Shown: positions 7,834-16,541, numbered from the stretch's first letter. The stretch is 16,857 nucleotides of DNA from T1Sed10-7 sp047921175 (GCA_047921175.1 JBLRWQ010000060.1:1-16857); one strand, 5' to 3'. The notes: generated by a model not told the origin, from the letters alone. Translations and numbers: made by a program.

Positions 7834-8105
7834 CTAGCCGAGGTGCGCGTGCCCGTCACGCAGCGCCGCGAGCGATCCGAGCCGTCGCGCGCCGGTCCCC
7901 TCCAGCAGCGCGGCCGCACGCCAGGCGACGACCTCGCCCCCCGGACCCTGTCGGCCGCGCCTGCCGTCCACGCTGTCCACGCCCGCGTCGGCCCCACCGC
8001 CCGCACCGGCGGTCAGCGCGGCCACCGCGACGGTGACGGCCGCCACCTCGGTGTCGGACACCTCGGTGCTGTCGATCCGGATCGTCAGGTCGCGCGCGTC
8101 CTCGC

Positions 8106-8109
<4 letters not shown>
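7834..8109 (-). CDS. Probable acyl-CoA carboxylase epsilon subunit
   Basis: This small 91-residue protein has a short beta-like start (DLTIRIDSTEVSDTEVAAV), an Ala-rich helix, a Gly/Ala/Arg-rich flexible middle and GGEVVAWRAAALL. A short acidic/Ala-rich helix followed by a basic linker and a W-R-A near the C-terminus is the pattern of epsilon subunits, which bridge and stabilise actinobacterial acyl-CoA carboxylases. Its GTG start overlaps the TGA of the beta-subunit gene in the sequence GTGA (8106-8109), so the two are translationally coupled, which supports the assignment. It runs about 25 residues past the Trp, longer than usual. Epsilon subunits are poorly conserved, so context carries much of this call; the reading frame itself is secure. 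Confidence 0.65.
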
Positions 8110-9662
<1,553 letters not shown>

Positions 9663-9751
9663 GGCCGGGCCTCCCGCTCAGTCGCTGGTCGCATCCGATC
9701 GCGGACCATCGGGCATCCTAACGAGCAGCCCGACGACGACCGGAGGCCGGC

Positions 9752-10543
9752 ATGACACGCAGCTCCCACCCCGCGGTCCAGGCGGCCGTCCGCCGGGCTG
9801 ACCACCTCGCCCTCCACCAGCACCACGACGCCGTCACCTCCACCAACGACGTCGCCCTGGCGCAGGTCGCCGCCGGTGTGCCGCTGGGTCTGGTCGTCAG
9901 CGCCGACCGGCAGACCGCTGGCCGCGGGCGCCATGGCCGCAGCTGGACCGACGACATCACCGGCCCGGATGGCCCGGCCAACCTCGCGGTCTCGGTGGTG
10001 GTCGCGCTGCCCGCCCACGCGCCGGGGCTGGTCCCGCTGGCGGCGGGGCTCGCGGTGCACGCGGCGTACGAGGCAGCCGGTGCGACCCCGACGCTGAAGT
10101 GGCCGAACGACGTCCTGCTCGACGGGCGCAAGGCGGCCGGCATCCTCGTCGAGCGCCACAGGGTCACCGGCCGCGACGTGGTGGTGATCGGTTGCGGGCT
10201 GGACCTCGATTGGCGGGGTGTCCCGCGATCCGGCGACAGCACCGGCTGGACGTCGCTGGCCGAGGCGCTCGCCAGGGACGTCGACCGCTGGCAGGTGCTG
10301 GCGGACCTGCTGGACGCGCTCGACGAGGAGCTGGCCGCGCTGGACGATCCGGCGGCCCTGCTGGTGCGGTACCGCGAGCGCTGCAGCACCCTCGGGCAGG
10401 ATGTCGACGTGGCGTTGCCCGGTGGCGGCGCCCTCGCCGGGATCGCGGTGGACCTCGATGCCGAGGGCCTGCTGATCATCGACACCGGGCGGGAGCGGAT
10501 CGCGGTGCGTGCCGGGGAGGTCACGGTCCGATCCGCGCGGTGA
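9752..10543 (+). CDS. birA: Biotin--[acetyl/propionyl-CoA carboxylase] ligase
   Basis: The 263-residue enzyme makes biotinyl-AMP and attaches biotin to the carrier lysine of carboxylases, here presumably K552 of the alpha subunit. Visible motifs are STND (30-33), the biotinyl-AMP loop GRGRHGRSW (57-65) and KWPNDVLLDGRKAAGIL (116-132, with lysines K116 and K127). The C-terminal SH3-like cap ends near DTGRERIAVRAGEVT. There is no N-terminal helix-turn-helix, so it is a monofunctional ligase that should not repress transcription. The ATG at 9752 has GGAGG (9742-9746) 5 bases upstream. It is divergent from the beta-subunit gene; their promoters must share 9663-9751, where a weak minus-strand -10-like TAGGAT (9715-9720) is the only candidate I see. 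A strong hairpin follows the stop. Confidence 0.95.
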   Translation: MTRSSHPAVQAAVRRADHLALHQHHDAVTSTNDVALAQVAAGVPLGLVVSADRQTAGRGRHGRSWTDDITGPDGPANLAVSVVVALPAHAPGLVPLAAGLAVHAAYEAAGATPTLKWPNDVLLDGRKAAGILVERHRVTGRDVVVIGCGLDLDWRGVPRSGDSTGWTSLAEALARDVDRWQVLADLLDALDEELAALDDPAALLVRYRERCSTLGQDVDVALPGGGALAGIAVDLDAEGLLIIDTGRERIAVRAGEVTVRSAR

Positions 10544-10548
10544 CCGCA

Positions 10549-10585
10549 GGGGGCGCGCGCCGCAGCGGTGCCCGGCGGCGCCCCC
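10549..10585 (+). terminator. Long GC-rich hairpin just after birA, probable terminator
   Basis: GGGGGCGC (10549-10556) pairs with GCGCCCCC (10578-10585). Inside it, CGCCG (10558-10562) pairs with CGGCG (10573-10577). G10557 is the only bulge and the loop is 10 bases, giving 13 bp in total. It begins 5 bases after the birA stop. A U-tract is lacking. It suggests that birA and the dehydrogenase are separate transcripts. Confidence 0.5.
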
Positions 10586-10593
10586 TCGCCCGA

Positions 10594-10639
10594 CCCCGGC
10601 TGTCGTGGGCGCCCGGCCCCGGCTGTCGTGGGCGCCCGG
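10594..10639. repeat. Perfect tandem duplication of a 23-base unit
   Basis: 10594-10616 and 10617-10639 are identical. Each unit runs CCCCGGCTGTCGTG then GGCGCCCGG. The repeat lies between the post-birA hairpin and the dehydrogenase start at 10717. Such a perfect copy implies recent slippage or duplication. No protein-binding role can be deduced. Confidence 0.9.
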
Positions 10640-10716
10640 CCGCCGGCACGAGACGGTCCTGCCGCTACCGTTCCGACCCGGGGACGTGGTCCCCGCAGGT
10701 GTCGGAGGGTGGCCCT

Positions 10717-11871
10717 ATGGGTGCGGTGTCCGGAGCGGCCGGCGAGCTCACCGAGGAGCAGGAGGCGTTCCGGCGCGTCGTCGCGGCCTTCGCCGACGAG
10801 GTCGTCGGGCCGACCATGGACGCAGCGGCCGGTGCGGATGCCTTCCCGGTCGCGCTCGTGCGTCGGATGGGAGCGCTCGGGCTGTTCGGTCTGCCCTTCC
10901 CGGAGGAGGTCGGCGGCGGGGGGGCCGACTACCTCACCTTCTGCCTCGCGATCGAGGAGCTGGGCCGGGTGGACCAGTCGATCGGGATCACCCTGGAGGC
11001 CGGGGTCGGGCTCGGGGCGGCGCCGATCGCGGAGTTCGGTACCCCGGAGCAGCAGCAGCGCTACCTGCCACGGCTGTGCCGGGGTGAGGCGCTGGCGGGG
11101 TTCGGGTTGACCGAGGCGGGCGGGGGATCCGACGTGCTCGGCGGGACCCGCACGCGCGCGGTCCGTGACGGTGATGGCTGGGTGATCGACGGGTCCAAGC
11201 AGTTCATCACCAACTCCGGTACGGAGCTGACCGAACTGGTGACGATCACGGCGCTGACCGGCCCGGGGGAGCTGACGAGCATCATCGTGCCCACCGACAC
11301 CCCCGGCTTCCGGGTCTCGCGCCCGTACCGCAAGGTCGGATGGCACGCGTCCGACACCCGTGAGCTGGTCTTCGAGGACGTGCGTGTCCCGGTCAGCAAC
11401 ACCCTCGGCGCGGTCGGGGCGGGGCTGCGGCAGTTCCTGAAGACGCTGGACGACGGGCGGATCGCGATCAGTGCGCTCGCGACGGGACTGATCCAGGGCT
11501 GCGTCGATGAGTGCGTGCGCTACGCCGCCGAGCGTGAGGCCTTCGGTCGGCCGATCGCGACCAACCAGGCCATCGCGTTCAAGATCGCGGACATGGAGGT
11601 GGCGGCGCAGACCTCGCGGCAGATGTACCGCTACGCCTGTCGGCGCAAGCAGGCCGGCCTGCCGTACAAGCGCGAGGCCTCGATCGCGAAGCTCTACAGC
11701 TCCGAGGCAGCGGTGACCGCGGCGCGCGAGGCCGCGCAGGTCTTCGGCGGGATGGGCTTCACCACCGAGACGCGCGTGGGTCGCTTCTACCAGGATGCGA
11801 AGATCCTCGAGATCGGTGAAGGCACGAGCGAGGTGCAGCGGCTGCTGATCGGGCGTGATCTGGGGTTGTGA
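10717..11871 (+). CDS. Acyl-CoA dehydrogenase (short/branched-chain type)
   Basis: The 384-residue flavoprotein has the complete family pattern: an N-terminal helical domain, the FAD-contacting signature GFGLTEAGGGSD, a middle beta domain ending SRPYRKVGWHASDTRELVFEDV, and a C-terminal helical domain with QVFGGMGFTTETRVGRFYQDAKI and EGTSEVQ. E368 in GEGTSE is at the position of the catalytic base in short- and medium-chain enzymes. It oxidises an acyl-CoA to the 2-enoyl-CoA and passes electrons to electron-transfer flavoprotein. GGAGGG (10704-10709), 7 bases upstream, fixes the ATG at 10717, although the frame is open back to 10099 through birA. The chain length used cannot be read from sequence. 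Its place near icmF and the propionyl-CoA carboxylase suggests isobutyryl-, butyryl- or methylbutyryl-CoA. Confidence 0.96.
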   Translation: MGAVSGAAGELTEEQEAFRRVVAAFADEVVGPTMDAAAGADAFPVALVRRMGALGLFGLPFPEEVGGGGADYLTFCLAIEELGRVDQSIGITLEAGVGLGAAPIAEFGTPEQQQRYLPRLCRGEALAGFGLTEAGGGSDVLGGTRTRAVRDGDGWVIDGSKQFITNSGTELTELVTITALTGPGELTSIIVPTDTPGFRVSRPYRKVGWHASDTRELVFEDVRVPVSNTLGAVGAGLRQFLKTLDDGRIAISALATGLIQGCVDECVRYAAEREAFGRPIATNQAIAFKIADMEVAAQTSRQMYRYACRRKQAGLPYKREASIAKLYSSEAAVTAAREAAQVFGGMGFTTETRVGRFYQDAKILEIGEGTSEVQRLLIGRDLGL

Positions 11872-11927
11872 CCGCCCCCGCCGTCGTCATGCGCTCACAG
11901 GCCGCGATCTCCGGTCGGCGCTGGACC

Positions 11928-11949
11928 ACCGGTCGCCCCGTCGACCGGT
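11928..11949 (+). terminator. Perfect 8-bp hairpin after the acyl-CoA dehydrogenase
   Basis: ACCGGTCG (11928-11935) and CGACCGGT (11942-11949) pair perfectly around a 6-base loop, 56 bases after the dehydrogenase stop. No T-tract follows. A terminator role is plausible from position. Confidence 0.4.
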
Positions 11950-12022
11950 CCATGCACCCGCCTGACCGGTTCAGCCCGTACGGTCCGGCGCGCCCGCGCG
12001 AACGGTGGTCACATCGGGCACC

Positions 12023-12061
12023 CTGCGGTCCTGCGGTCCTGCGGTCCCGCGGTCCTGCGGG
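12023..12061. repeat. 8-base tandem repeat, CTGCGGTC, nearly five copies
   Basis: CTGCGGTC occurs at 12023, 12031 and 12039, CCGCGGTC at 12047, and a truncated CTGCGGG at 12055. It is a simple-sequence microsatellite in non-coding DNA, so a slippage-prone locus. Confidence 0.9.
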
Positions 12062-12142
12062 CCGCGCTCCGAGCACCGTCGCGCGGAGCGTCTGTCGCTC
12101 GCGGGGTACGCGCGGGACAGGCGACCCGAACGGCGAGAGGCC

Positions 12143-12195
12143 CCGACCGACGGAGCATCACCGACCGACGGAGCAGCACCGACCGAGCGTGACCT
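12143..12195. repeat. 18-base tandem repeat with degenerate third copy
   Basis: CCGACCGACGGAGCATCA (12143-12160) and CCGACCGACGGAGCAGCA (12161-12178) differ at one base. A third unit starting CCGACCGAGCGTGACC (12179) diverges, and ACCGAGCGTGACC recurs at 12198-12210. Although the period is a multiple of three, no coding frame around it is convincing. Confidence 0.8.
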
Positions 12196-12308
12196 CCACC
12201 GAGCGTGACCCTGCCAGACCGAGCACGAACCCGACCGAGCGAGCGTGACTGACCGACGACCGCTCCGAACCGTCCACCCCCTTGACCACCGACCTCGGGA
12301 GCACGTCC

Positions 12309-13109
12309 GTGGCCGATCGTTACACCTCGTTGCTGGCGTTGGTGCTGGATGCACCGGTCGACGACGTCTCGGTCGTGGTCGGTGCTGCGGGTAGCGCGGG
12401 CGACCTCGACCGTGCTGCCGCTGTCCGTGGCGACGCGTCCGCGGCCCAGGAGGTGCAGTGGGGTGGCCGCATGCAACGCGCGGTGGTCCGGTCCCTCGCC
12501 GACCCTGACGACGGCGCCCCCCTACTGCGGACCGAGGCCTACCTCGGCGAGGACGGGCTGACGGGCGGGATCCAGCGGCAGGCCAAGCTCCTGCAGGCCC
12601 TCGCCCGCCAGCTCCCTGGCCGGGTGATCGGTGTGCGGGACCTGTCGGCGCGCACGGAGCGGGAGACCGCCTGGCTGCACCGCTGCGCGATCGGAGCGGT
12701 GCAGCACGAGGACGGCATCGTCACGGTGGTGGACGGCGAGGGGACCCGGTGGGTGCGCACCCACGGGGCAGCCCGGTTCGACGTGCCGGATCTCGAGCTC
12801 TACGGCTGCAACGCCGTCCAGGCAGCAGCAGCTCGTCCGGTCCTCCAGCATGTCCACGAGCAGCTGCTCACTCGGGGGCTGAAGGCCGAACTGTCGTTGC
12901 CGGACGGCACCCCGGTCTACCTGGTGCCGGTGCTCGAGGCATGGCAGCAGGTGAACCTGGATTGGCCCGGGGTGGGCCGGGCAGGCAAGGACCGGGGCCC
13001 GGGGCTGGATGGTCCGCGTGCGACCCTGTCGGTGCTGCACAAGCCCCGTCTGGGTCGCTACCGCAAGGATCTTCAGGGGGTCCTCGACGCCTTGGCCTCC
13101 GAGGTCTGA
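12309..13109 (+). CDS. Hypothetical protein, 266 residues, family not recognised
   Basis: I do not recognise this protein. It is soluble, with no signal peptide or membrane segment. It reads as a coherent alpha/beta sequence: VADRYTSLLALVLDAPVDD at the start, IGVRDLSARTERETAWLHRCAIG and VTVVDGEGTRWVRTHGAARFDVPDLELYG in the middle, then LSLPDGTPVYLVPVLEAW near the end. The tail is basic. The phrase THGAARFDVPDLELYG faintly recalls DUF4026/DUF4261-type proteins, but I would not name it on that. I chose GTG at 12309 because GGGAG (12297-12301) lies 7 bases upstream; the in-frame TTG at 12282 has no ribosome site. Codon use and GC3 look like the neighbours. A small membrane protein follows after 13 bases, probably in the same transcript. 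Confidence 0.78.
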   Translation: MADRYTSLLALVLDAPVDDVSVVVGAAGSAGDLDRAAAVRGDASAAQEVQWGGRMQRAVVRSLADPDDGAPLLRTEAYLGEDGLTGGIQRQAKLLQALARQLPGRVIGVRDLSARTERETAWLHRCAIGAVQHEDGIVTVVDGEGTRWVRTHGAARFDVPDLELYGCNAVQAAAARPVLQHVHEQLLTRGLKAELSLPDGTPVYLVPVLEAWQQVNLDWPGVGRAGKDRGPGLDGPRATLSVLHKPRLGRYRKDLQGVLDALASEV

Positions 13110-13122
13110 CGGAGGGGCGGGG

Positions 13123-13467
13123 GTGCGCTGGGACGACCGGATGTGGGAGGAGCTGTGGGAGCGCACGCTCGGGCAGCCGGAGCGGCACCGCCTCGCGATG
13201 GCGACCCTGCGGCGGGAGTTCCCCGGTGACCCGCTCGGTCGTCGCATCGTGCCGGAGCTTGCCCGCCGATGGCGGGGGACCGCGAAGGTCCACCTGTGGT
13301 TGCACGCCATCCTCGGGCTGTTCTGGCTGAGGGTCTCCTTCGACATCCCCCCGGTCTCCGGCACGCCATGGCGGCTCGCCAATACGCTGTCGATGGTCAG
13401 CCTCGCGATCGCGGCCGGCTGCGTCGTGTTCCGTCGCTACCTCCACCCGCTGGAGCGGCTCGGCTGA
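13123..13467 (+). CDS. Small membrane protein, two predicted helices
   Basis: The 114-residue protein has no recognised family. The first 55 residues are charged and helical (VRWDDRMWEELWERTLGQ onward, then RREFPGDPLGRRIVPELARRW). Two hydrophobic segments follow: VHLWLHAILGLFWLRVSF and TLSMVSLAIAAGCVVFRRYL, joined by a short loop rich in Pro/Ser. It ends shortly after the second helix, so both termini are probably cytoplasmic. GGAGGG (13111-13116) 6 bases before GTG 13123 fixes the start; the open frame reaches back into the preceding gene. The 13-base spacing implies co-expression with the 266-residue protein. The 162 bases between its stop and the convergent HNH gene hold only weak inverted repeats. 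Confidence 0.78.
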   Translation: MRWDDRMWEELWERTLGQPERHRLAMATLRREFPGDPLGRRIVPELARRWRGTAKVHLWLHAILGLFWLRVSFDIPPVSGTPWRLANTLSMVSLAIAAGCVVFRRYLHPLERLG

Positions 13468-13629
13468 TGTCGCCGTGGCACAGTTGACGATGCGGCCCCA
13501 GGATGCCGGCCGGTGCCACCGGGGGTACGTCTCCGTGCTTCGCGTCACCACCCGCCGGGCCCCACGTCCGGGTGCGTCCCCGACGGTGGTGTGGGCGCAG
13601 GAGCGGATCGTGATCGGCCGCCGCCGCTG

Positions 13630-15054
13630 TCAGGGGATGCCCTCGACAAGCTGGGGCTGCTCGGGTCGACCCGAGCCGGGTGAGCGCGCCGCGGGGCGAG
13701 CCTCGGGCCGCGATCCGGGGATCGGTCGGTCGCCTGCCGGGCCGCGCGGCCGTCGGGACGGTGCGGCCGTTGCCGGTGTCGGTGGCGGTTGTCCGTCCTG
13801 TCCGCCCGGCCCGGGGCCTGCGCTCGAACGCGGGGGTGACGGCGGGACCGGCTCCCGCATGCGGTGGTACCGGACGCAGCCACCGTCGATCGCGATCCGG
13901 TAGCCACCGTGATCGAACCGGCGGTGGTGGCGACGGCAGAGCAGCGCCGCGTTCGTCGGCGACAGCCGACCTCCGGCCGCGAAGGGGACCTGACCGTGGG
14001 CGACGTCACACCAGGCAGCCGGTGCGTCACAGCCATCCCAGGTGCAGCCACCATCCCGGGCGAGCAGCGCCCGCCACAACCCGCTGGGGACCGTCCGGAC
14101 GCTCTCTGACGCCTCGATCGGCGTGCCGTTCGGGGCGAGGACCACCCGCGACCAGGTGCAGTCGTCGAGCAGGTGCCGAAGCCGACCGAGCGTGGTCGGC
14201 TCGCCGGAGGCGAGGTGGGCGATCGCGTCGTCTCCCAGCGCCAACTGGTCCGTCGTGACGGTCACGAGGACCTGGGGCCGGATGCCGTGTCGGGCCCGCG
14301 CTTCCCCGGCCACCAGCGCCACGGCGCAGAGCTGCTCGAGTGCGTCCGCGGAGCGTTGACCGGGCGTGCGGAACTCGCCAGGGACGTCGGGTCGCCGGTA
14401 GGCATCGAGGGCCGTGCGGATCGTCTCCGCCGCCGTGCCGTACAGGAGCCCGGAGACGCTGAGGCCGCCATCCGGTGTCGGCGTCATGCTGAAGCGACGG
14501 TCGCGCTGCTGTCGCGCCTCGCGGAGCTCGACGGAGATCGGAGCACGACGTGCGAGGAGTTCACGAACGTGGCGGCCGAGCACCGAGGGGCGGACCCGAC
14601 CGGCGAGCTCGACCAGTTCCCGTTCGATCGCCTCACGCTCGTCCCGGTCGACGATGGCATCGAGCGCCTCGCCGATCAGGCGGACGTGTTCGGCCGCGAG
14701 GAGCCCGTCGGCGAAGGCGCGCCCGGTCGTGGTGTGCTCCGCGGCAGCCCGCCCTGCCTGTGCGTCCAGCTTCGTCGCGGCCGGCGGACGGTTGCTCCTG
14801 CCGGCGAGGTCGCGTTGCAGTTGCTGCCGTTCGCGCTCACGTTGCCGCGGATCCGCGATCGGGCCCGTCCGGCGTTGTTCGAGCACGGCGATCAGCCGCG
14901 CCCGCTCCGCCGCGAGCCGGGACTGCGCGCGTTGCAGGTGATCGAGTCGGTCCGTGAGCCCCCGTTCGTCCAGGTCGTCCACCTCGGCGCCGCAGAGGGA
15001 TCCCACGGCACGGTCGAGGGCCGCGAGGACGTGACGCGCTTCGCTGGCTCGCAT
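13630..15054 (-). CDS. 13E12-repeat/DUF222 family HNH endonuclease-like protein
   Basis: The 474-residue protein has the actinobacterial 13E12 architecture: a long helical DUF222 region (about 1-320) and a C-terminal HNH module from CTWDGCDAPAAWCDVAHG to CRRHHRRFDHGG. The likely catalytic/metal residues are H353, N368 and H376/H377. The usual paired His before the strand (CDAHH in typical members) is here CDVAH, so the first His is Ala while the second is kept. After the HNH comes a Pro/Gly/Arg-rich tail of about 75 residues. ATG 15054 has GGGAGGG 5 bases upstream; the open frame further upstream passes through the promoter and is not translated. Family members are multicopy in mycobacteria and some are DNA-damage induced. 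A LexA-type site in its promoter fits that. The biochemical role of the family is not established. Confidence 0.92.
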   Translation of the reverse strand: MRASEARHVLAALDRAVGSLCGAEVDDLDERGLTDRLDHLQRAQSRLAAERARLIAVLEQRRTGPIADPRQRERERQQLQRDLAGRSNRPPAATKLDAQAGRAAAEHTTTGRAFADGLLAAEHVRLIGEALDAIVDRDEREAIERELVELAGRVRPSVLGRHVRELLARRAPISVELREARQQRDRRFSMTPTPDGGLSVSGLLYGTAAETIRTALDAYRRPDVPGEFRTPGQRSADALEQLCAVALVAGEARARHGIRPQVLVTVTTDQLALGDDAIAHLASGEPTTLGRLRHLLDDCTWSRVVLAPNGTPIEASESVRTVPSGLWRALLARDGGCTWDGCDAPAAWCDVAHGQVPFAAGGRLSPTNAALLCRRHHRRFDHGGYRIAIDGGCVRYHRMREPVPPSPPRSSAGPGPGGQDGQPPPTPATAAPSRRPRGPAGDRPIPGSRPEARPAARSPGSGRPEQPQLVEGIP

Positions 15055-15101
15055 GCCTGCCCTCCCGTGGTGGTCGCAACCTGGACGCGCGGCCATGGGC
15101 G

Positions 15102-15130
15102 AGTATAGCCGAACACCTGTTCGGGCACAA
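15102..15130 (-). promoter_or_regulatory. Promoter of the HNH gene
   Basis: On the minus strand TTGTGC (15130-15125) and TATACT (15107-15102) are separated by exactly 17 bases. The -10 matches consensus at 5 of 6 positions; the -35 keeps TTG. Transcription would start near 15095, about 40 bases before the ATG at 15054. This is one of the few AT-rich patches in the window. Confidence 0.72.
15109..15124. promoter_or_regulatory. SOS box (LexA operator) inside the HNH promoter
   Basis: CCGAACACCTGTTCGG is a perfect inverted repeat (7-base arms, 2-base centre) containing CGAAC-N4-GTTCG, the LexA site of Gram-positive and actinobacterial SOS genes. It occupies the -35/-10 spacer, so bound LexA would block RNA polymerase. 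Repression by LexA is inferred; no lexA gene is in this window. Confidence 0.8.
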
Positions 15131-15244
15131 GGGTACAGCTCATGCTTCTTCGGTATATCTGCATCAGCGCACGACCGGATGCGGCGACCGCGCGGCCGCG
15201 GCTCCGTTCGCAGCGGCGGACAGCGCTGGCCCCGCAACAGGAGG

Positions 15245-16462
15245 TCAGTCCACCGGGTCGGGCTCGACCCACCCCTCCTCGCCCTCGGGGCGGACGTCGC
15301 CGGCCATCGAGCGCAACCTCGGTGCCCCTTCCTCCGGCCCGATCGCGATCAGTCGGTCCCCAGCGACGTTGCGGTGGTCGCGCCGCGGCCGGTAGATCCA
15401 TCGGTTCGCTCGCTGGATGGCCAGCACCTCCATCCCGGTCTCGGTCTGGAGTCGCAGCTCGCCGAGCGTCCGACCATCCACCTCGCTTCCCGAAGCGACG
15501 ATCGCCTCGGCCACGATCTCGTCCGCTTCCGACAGGGCGGCGGCGATGATCGGATGCGGCGGCCCCTCGTCCTCGATGACCCGGGTCATCGACTGGGCGG
15601 AGTCCACGATCCGCTCGGCCGCGGCGGCGAGATGCAGCATGCCGCGCAGCTCCTCGGGGTCGTCGAGCTCGGCGGCCGCGCGCAGCACCCAGCCCTCGAG
15701 CTGGTGGAACAGCTCGTCGGACTGGTCCTCGATGGCGCTGACCTCGGCGGCGAGGGAGACGTCCCGCAGCAGGATGGCGGAGTAGGCGAGGCCGACCGCC
15801 ACCTCGGACACGTTCTTCAGCTCGACCACGAGGTCGACCGCCCGGTCCAGCTTGGACAGCTTGCCTCCTTCCGGCGGTGGGGGCAGCTCGCGGGCAGGCG
15901 CCCCGGCGAGCTCGCGCACCTCGTCGACCCCGCTGCGCGGCCCCTGGAGGAAGAGCACGTCGTTCTCGCGCAGCACCTCGTCGCCCTCGGGACCGTGGAT
16001 CCAGTCCACGTCGCGGCGCACCGCGATGATCCACATGCCGGTGCGGCTGGGCAGCTCCAGGTCCCGCAGCGGCGCCCCCTCGAGCTGGTTCTCGGCGCGG
16101 ATCTTGACCCGGGCGGTCACCTCGGTCGCGTGCCGGAGGTCGTCGCGCAGCTCCGCGGGGACGCCGAGATCCTTGAGCACGACCCGGGCGATGTCCTCGG
16201 CGGCGTCGGCGATGCCCTCGATCGACACGGCCATCGACAGCACGCCGGCGAGCTGGTCGGCGTCGTCGCGGGTCCGTGCGGCGATCATGCACACGGCCCG
16301 CAGGTCCACCAGCAGCTCGTCCACGCGGTCCTCCAGCCGGAGCACCTCGCGCGCCAGCGCGTTGTCGCCGTAGAAGATGGCCGCGTAGGCGAGGTCCACC
16401 ATCAGCTCGGCGGCGTCCTTGGCCTCGACCAGCAGGTCCTTGACGGTGCGTACGTTCCTCAT
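15245..16462 (-). CDS. Duplicated PhoU/TrkA-C domain protein, probable transporter regulator
   Basis: The 405-residue soluble protein is an internal duplication. Each half has a PhoU-like helical bundle (about 1-105 and 205-300) followed by a TrkA-C/RCK-C-like beta domain (about 120-190 and 310-385). Matching segments are LVEAKDAAELMVDLAYAAI with LVVELKNVSEVAVGLAYSAI, and LPSRTGMWIIAVRR with LQTETGMEVLAIQR. A Pro/Glu-rich linker (about 190-205) joins them. TrkA-C domains sense ligands or nucleotides in ion transport systems, and PhoU-type helices often regulate transporters. Its upstream neighbour on the same strand, 79 bases away, is a cation transporter of the MgtE/SLC41 kind, so it is likely the cytoplasmic gating partner. 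ATG 16462 has GAGGA a few bases upstream. It could also be annotated as a potassium-channel-related protein. Confidence 0.9.
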   Translation of the reverse strand: MRNVRTVKDLLVEAKDAAELMVDLAYAAIFYGDNALAREVLRLEDRVDELLVDLRAVCMIAARTRDDADQLAGVLSMAVSIEGIADAAEDIARVVLKDLGVPAELRDDLRHATEVTARVKIRAENQLEGAPLRDLELPSRTGMWIIAVRRDVDWIHGPEGDEVLRENDVLFLQGPRSGVDEVRELAGAPARELPPPPEGGKLSKLDRAVDLVVELKNVSEVAVGLAYSAILLRDVSLAAEVSAIEDQSDELFHQLEGWVLRAAAELDDPEELRGMLHLAAAAERIVDSAQSMTRVIEDEGPPHPIIAAALSEADEIVAEAIVASGSEVDGRTLGELRLQTETGMEVLAIQRANRWIYRPRRDHRNVAGDRLIAIGPEEGAPRLRSMAGDVRPEGEEGWVEPDPVD

Positions 16463-16492
16463 GGTCGTCCTCGGTGCGGTGCGGGTGTCGAG

Positions 16493-16533
16493 GTGGTCCG
16501 TGGGTGGTCCGTGGGTGGTCCGTGGGTGGTCCG
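16493..16533. repeat. 11-base tandem repeat between transporter and regulator genes
   Basis: GTGGTCCGTGG occurs at 16493, 16504 and 16515, with a partial fourth copy GTGGTCCG at 16526-16533. It fills half of the 79-base gap between two same-strand genes that are probably co-transcribed, about 30 bases upstream of the PhoU/TrkA-C start. Copy number could vary by slippage; an effect on leader structure is only a guess. Confidence 0.88.
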
Positions 16534-16541
16534 GCAGCGTG

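Larger units (their letters stand above)
11872..12308. other. 437-base gene-free gap with hairpin and several tandem repeats
   Basis: Nothing here is a supportable gene. It holds an 8-bp hairpin (11928-11949), an 8-base tandem repeat (12023-12061) and 18-base repeats (12143-12195). Short open frames cross it on both strands, but they translate to low-complexity Arg/Pro/Gly/Asp runs produced by the repeats and have no ribosome site. No convincing -10/-35 pair was found for the gene at 12309. Confidence 0.7.

Noticed and set aside
10099..10716. N-terminal extension of the acyl-CoA dehydrogenase to 10099
   Set aside because: This part is birA in another frame and crosses the post-birA hairpin; GGAGGG 7 bases before ATG 10717 gives a standard 384-residue enzyme.
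12005..12208. Small plus-strand frame encoding repeated SCGPAVPRSCGP and PTDGASPTDGA segments
   Set aside because: The peptide repeats simply reflect the 8-base and 18-base DNA repeats; there is no ribosome site or plausible domain.
12282..12308. TTG start for the 266-residue protein
   Set aside because: No ribosome binding site precedes it, whereas GGGAG lies 7 bases before the in-frame GTG at 12309.
13510..13522. CCGGT/ACCGG inverted repeat between the small membrane protein and the HNH gene
   Set aside because: Five base pairs with a 3-base loop and no following U-tract; too short to call a terminator.
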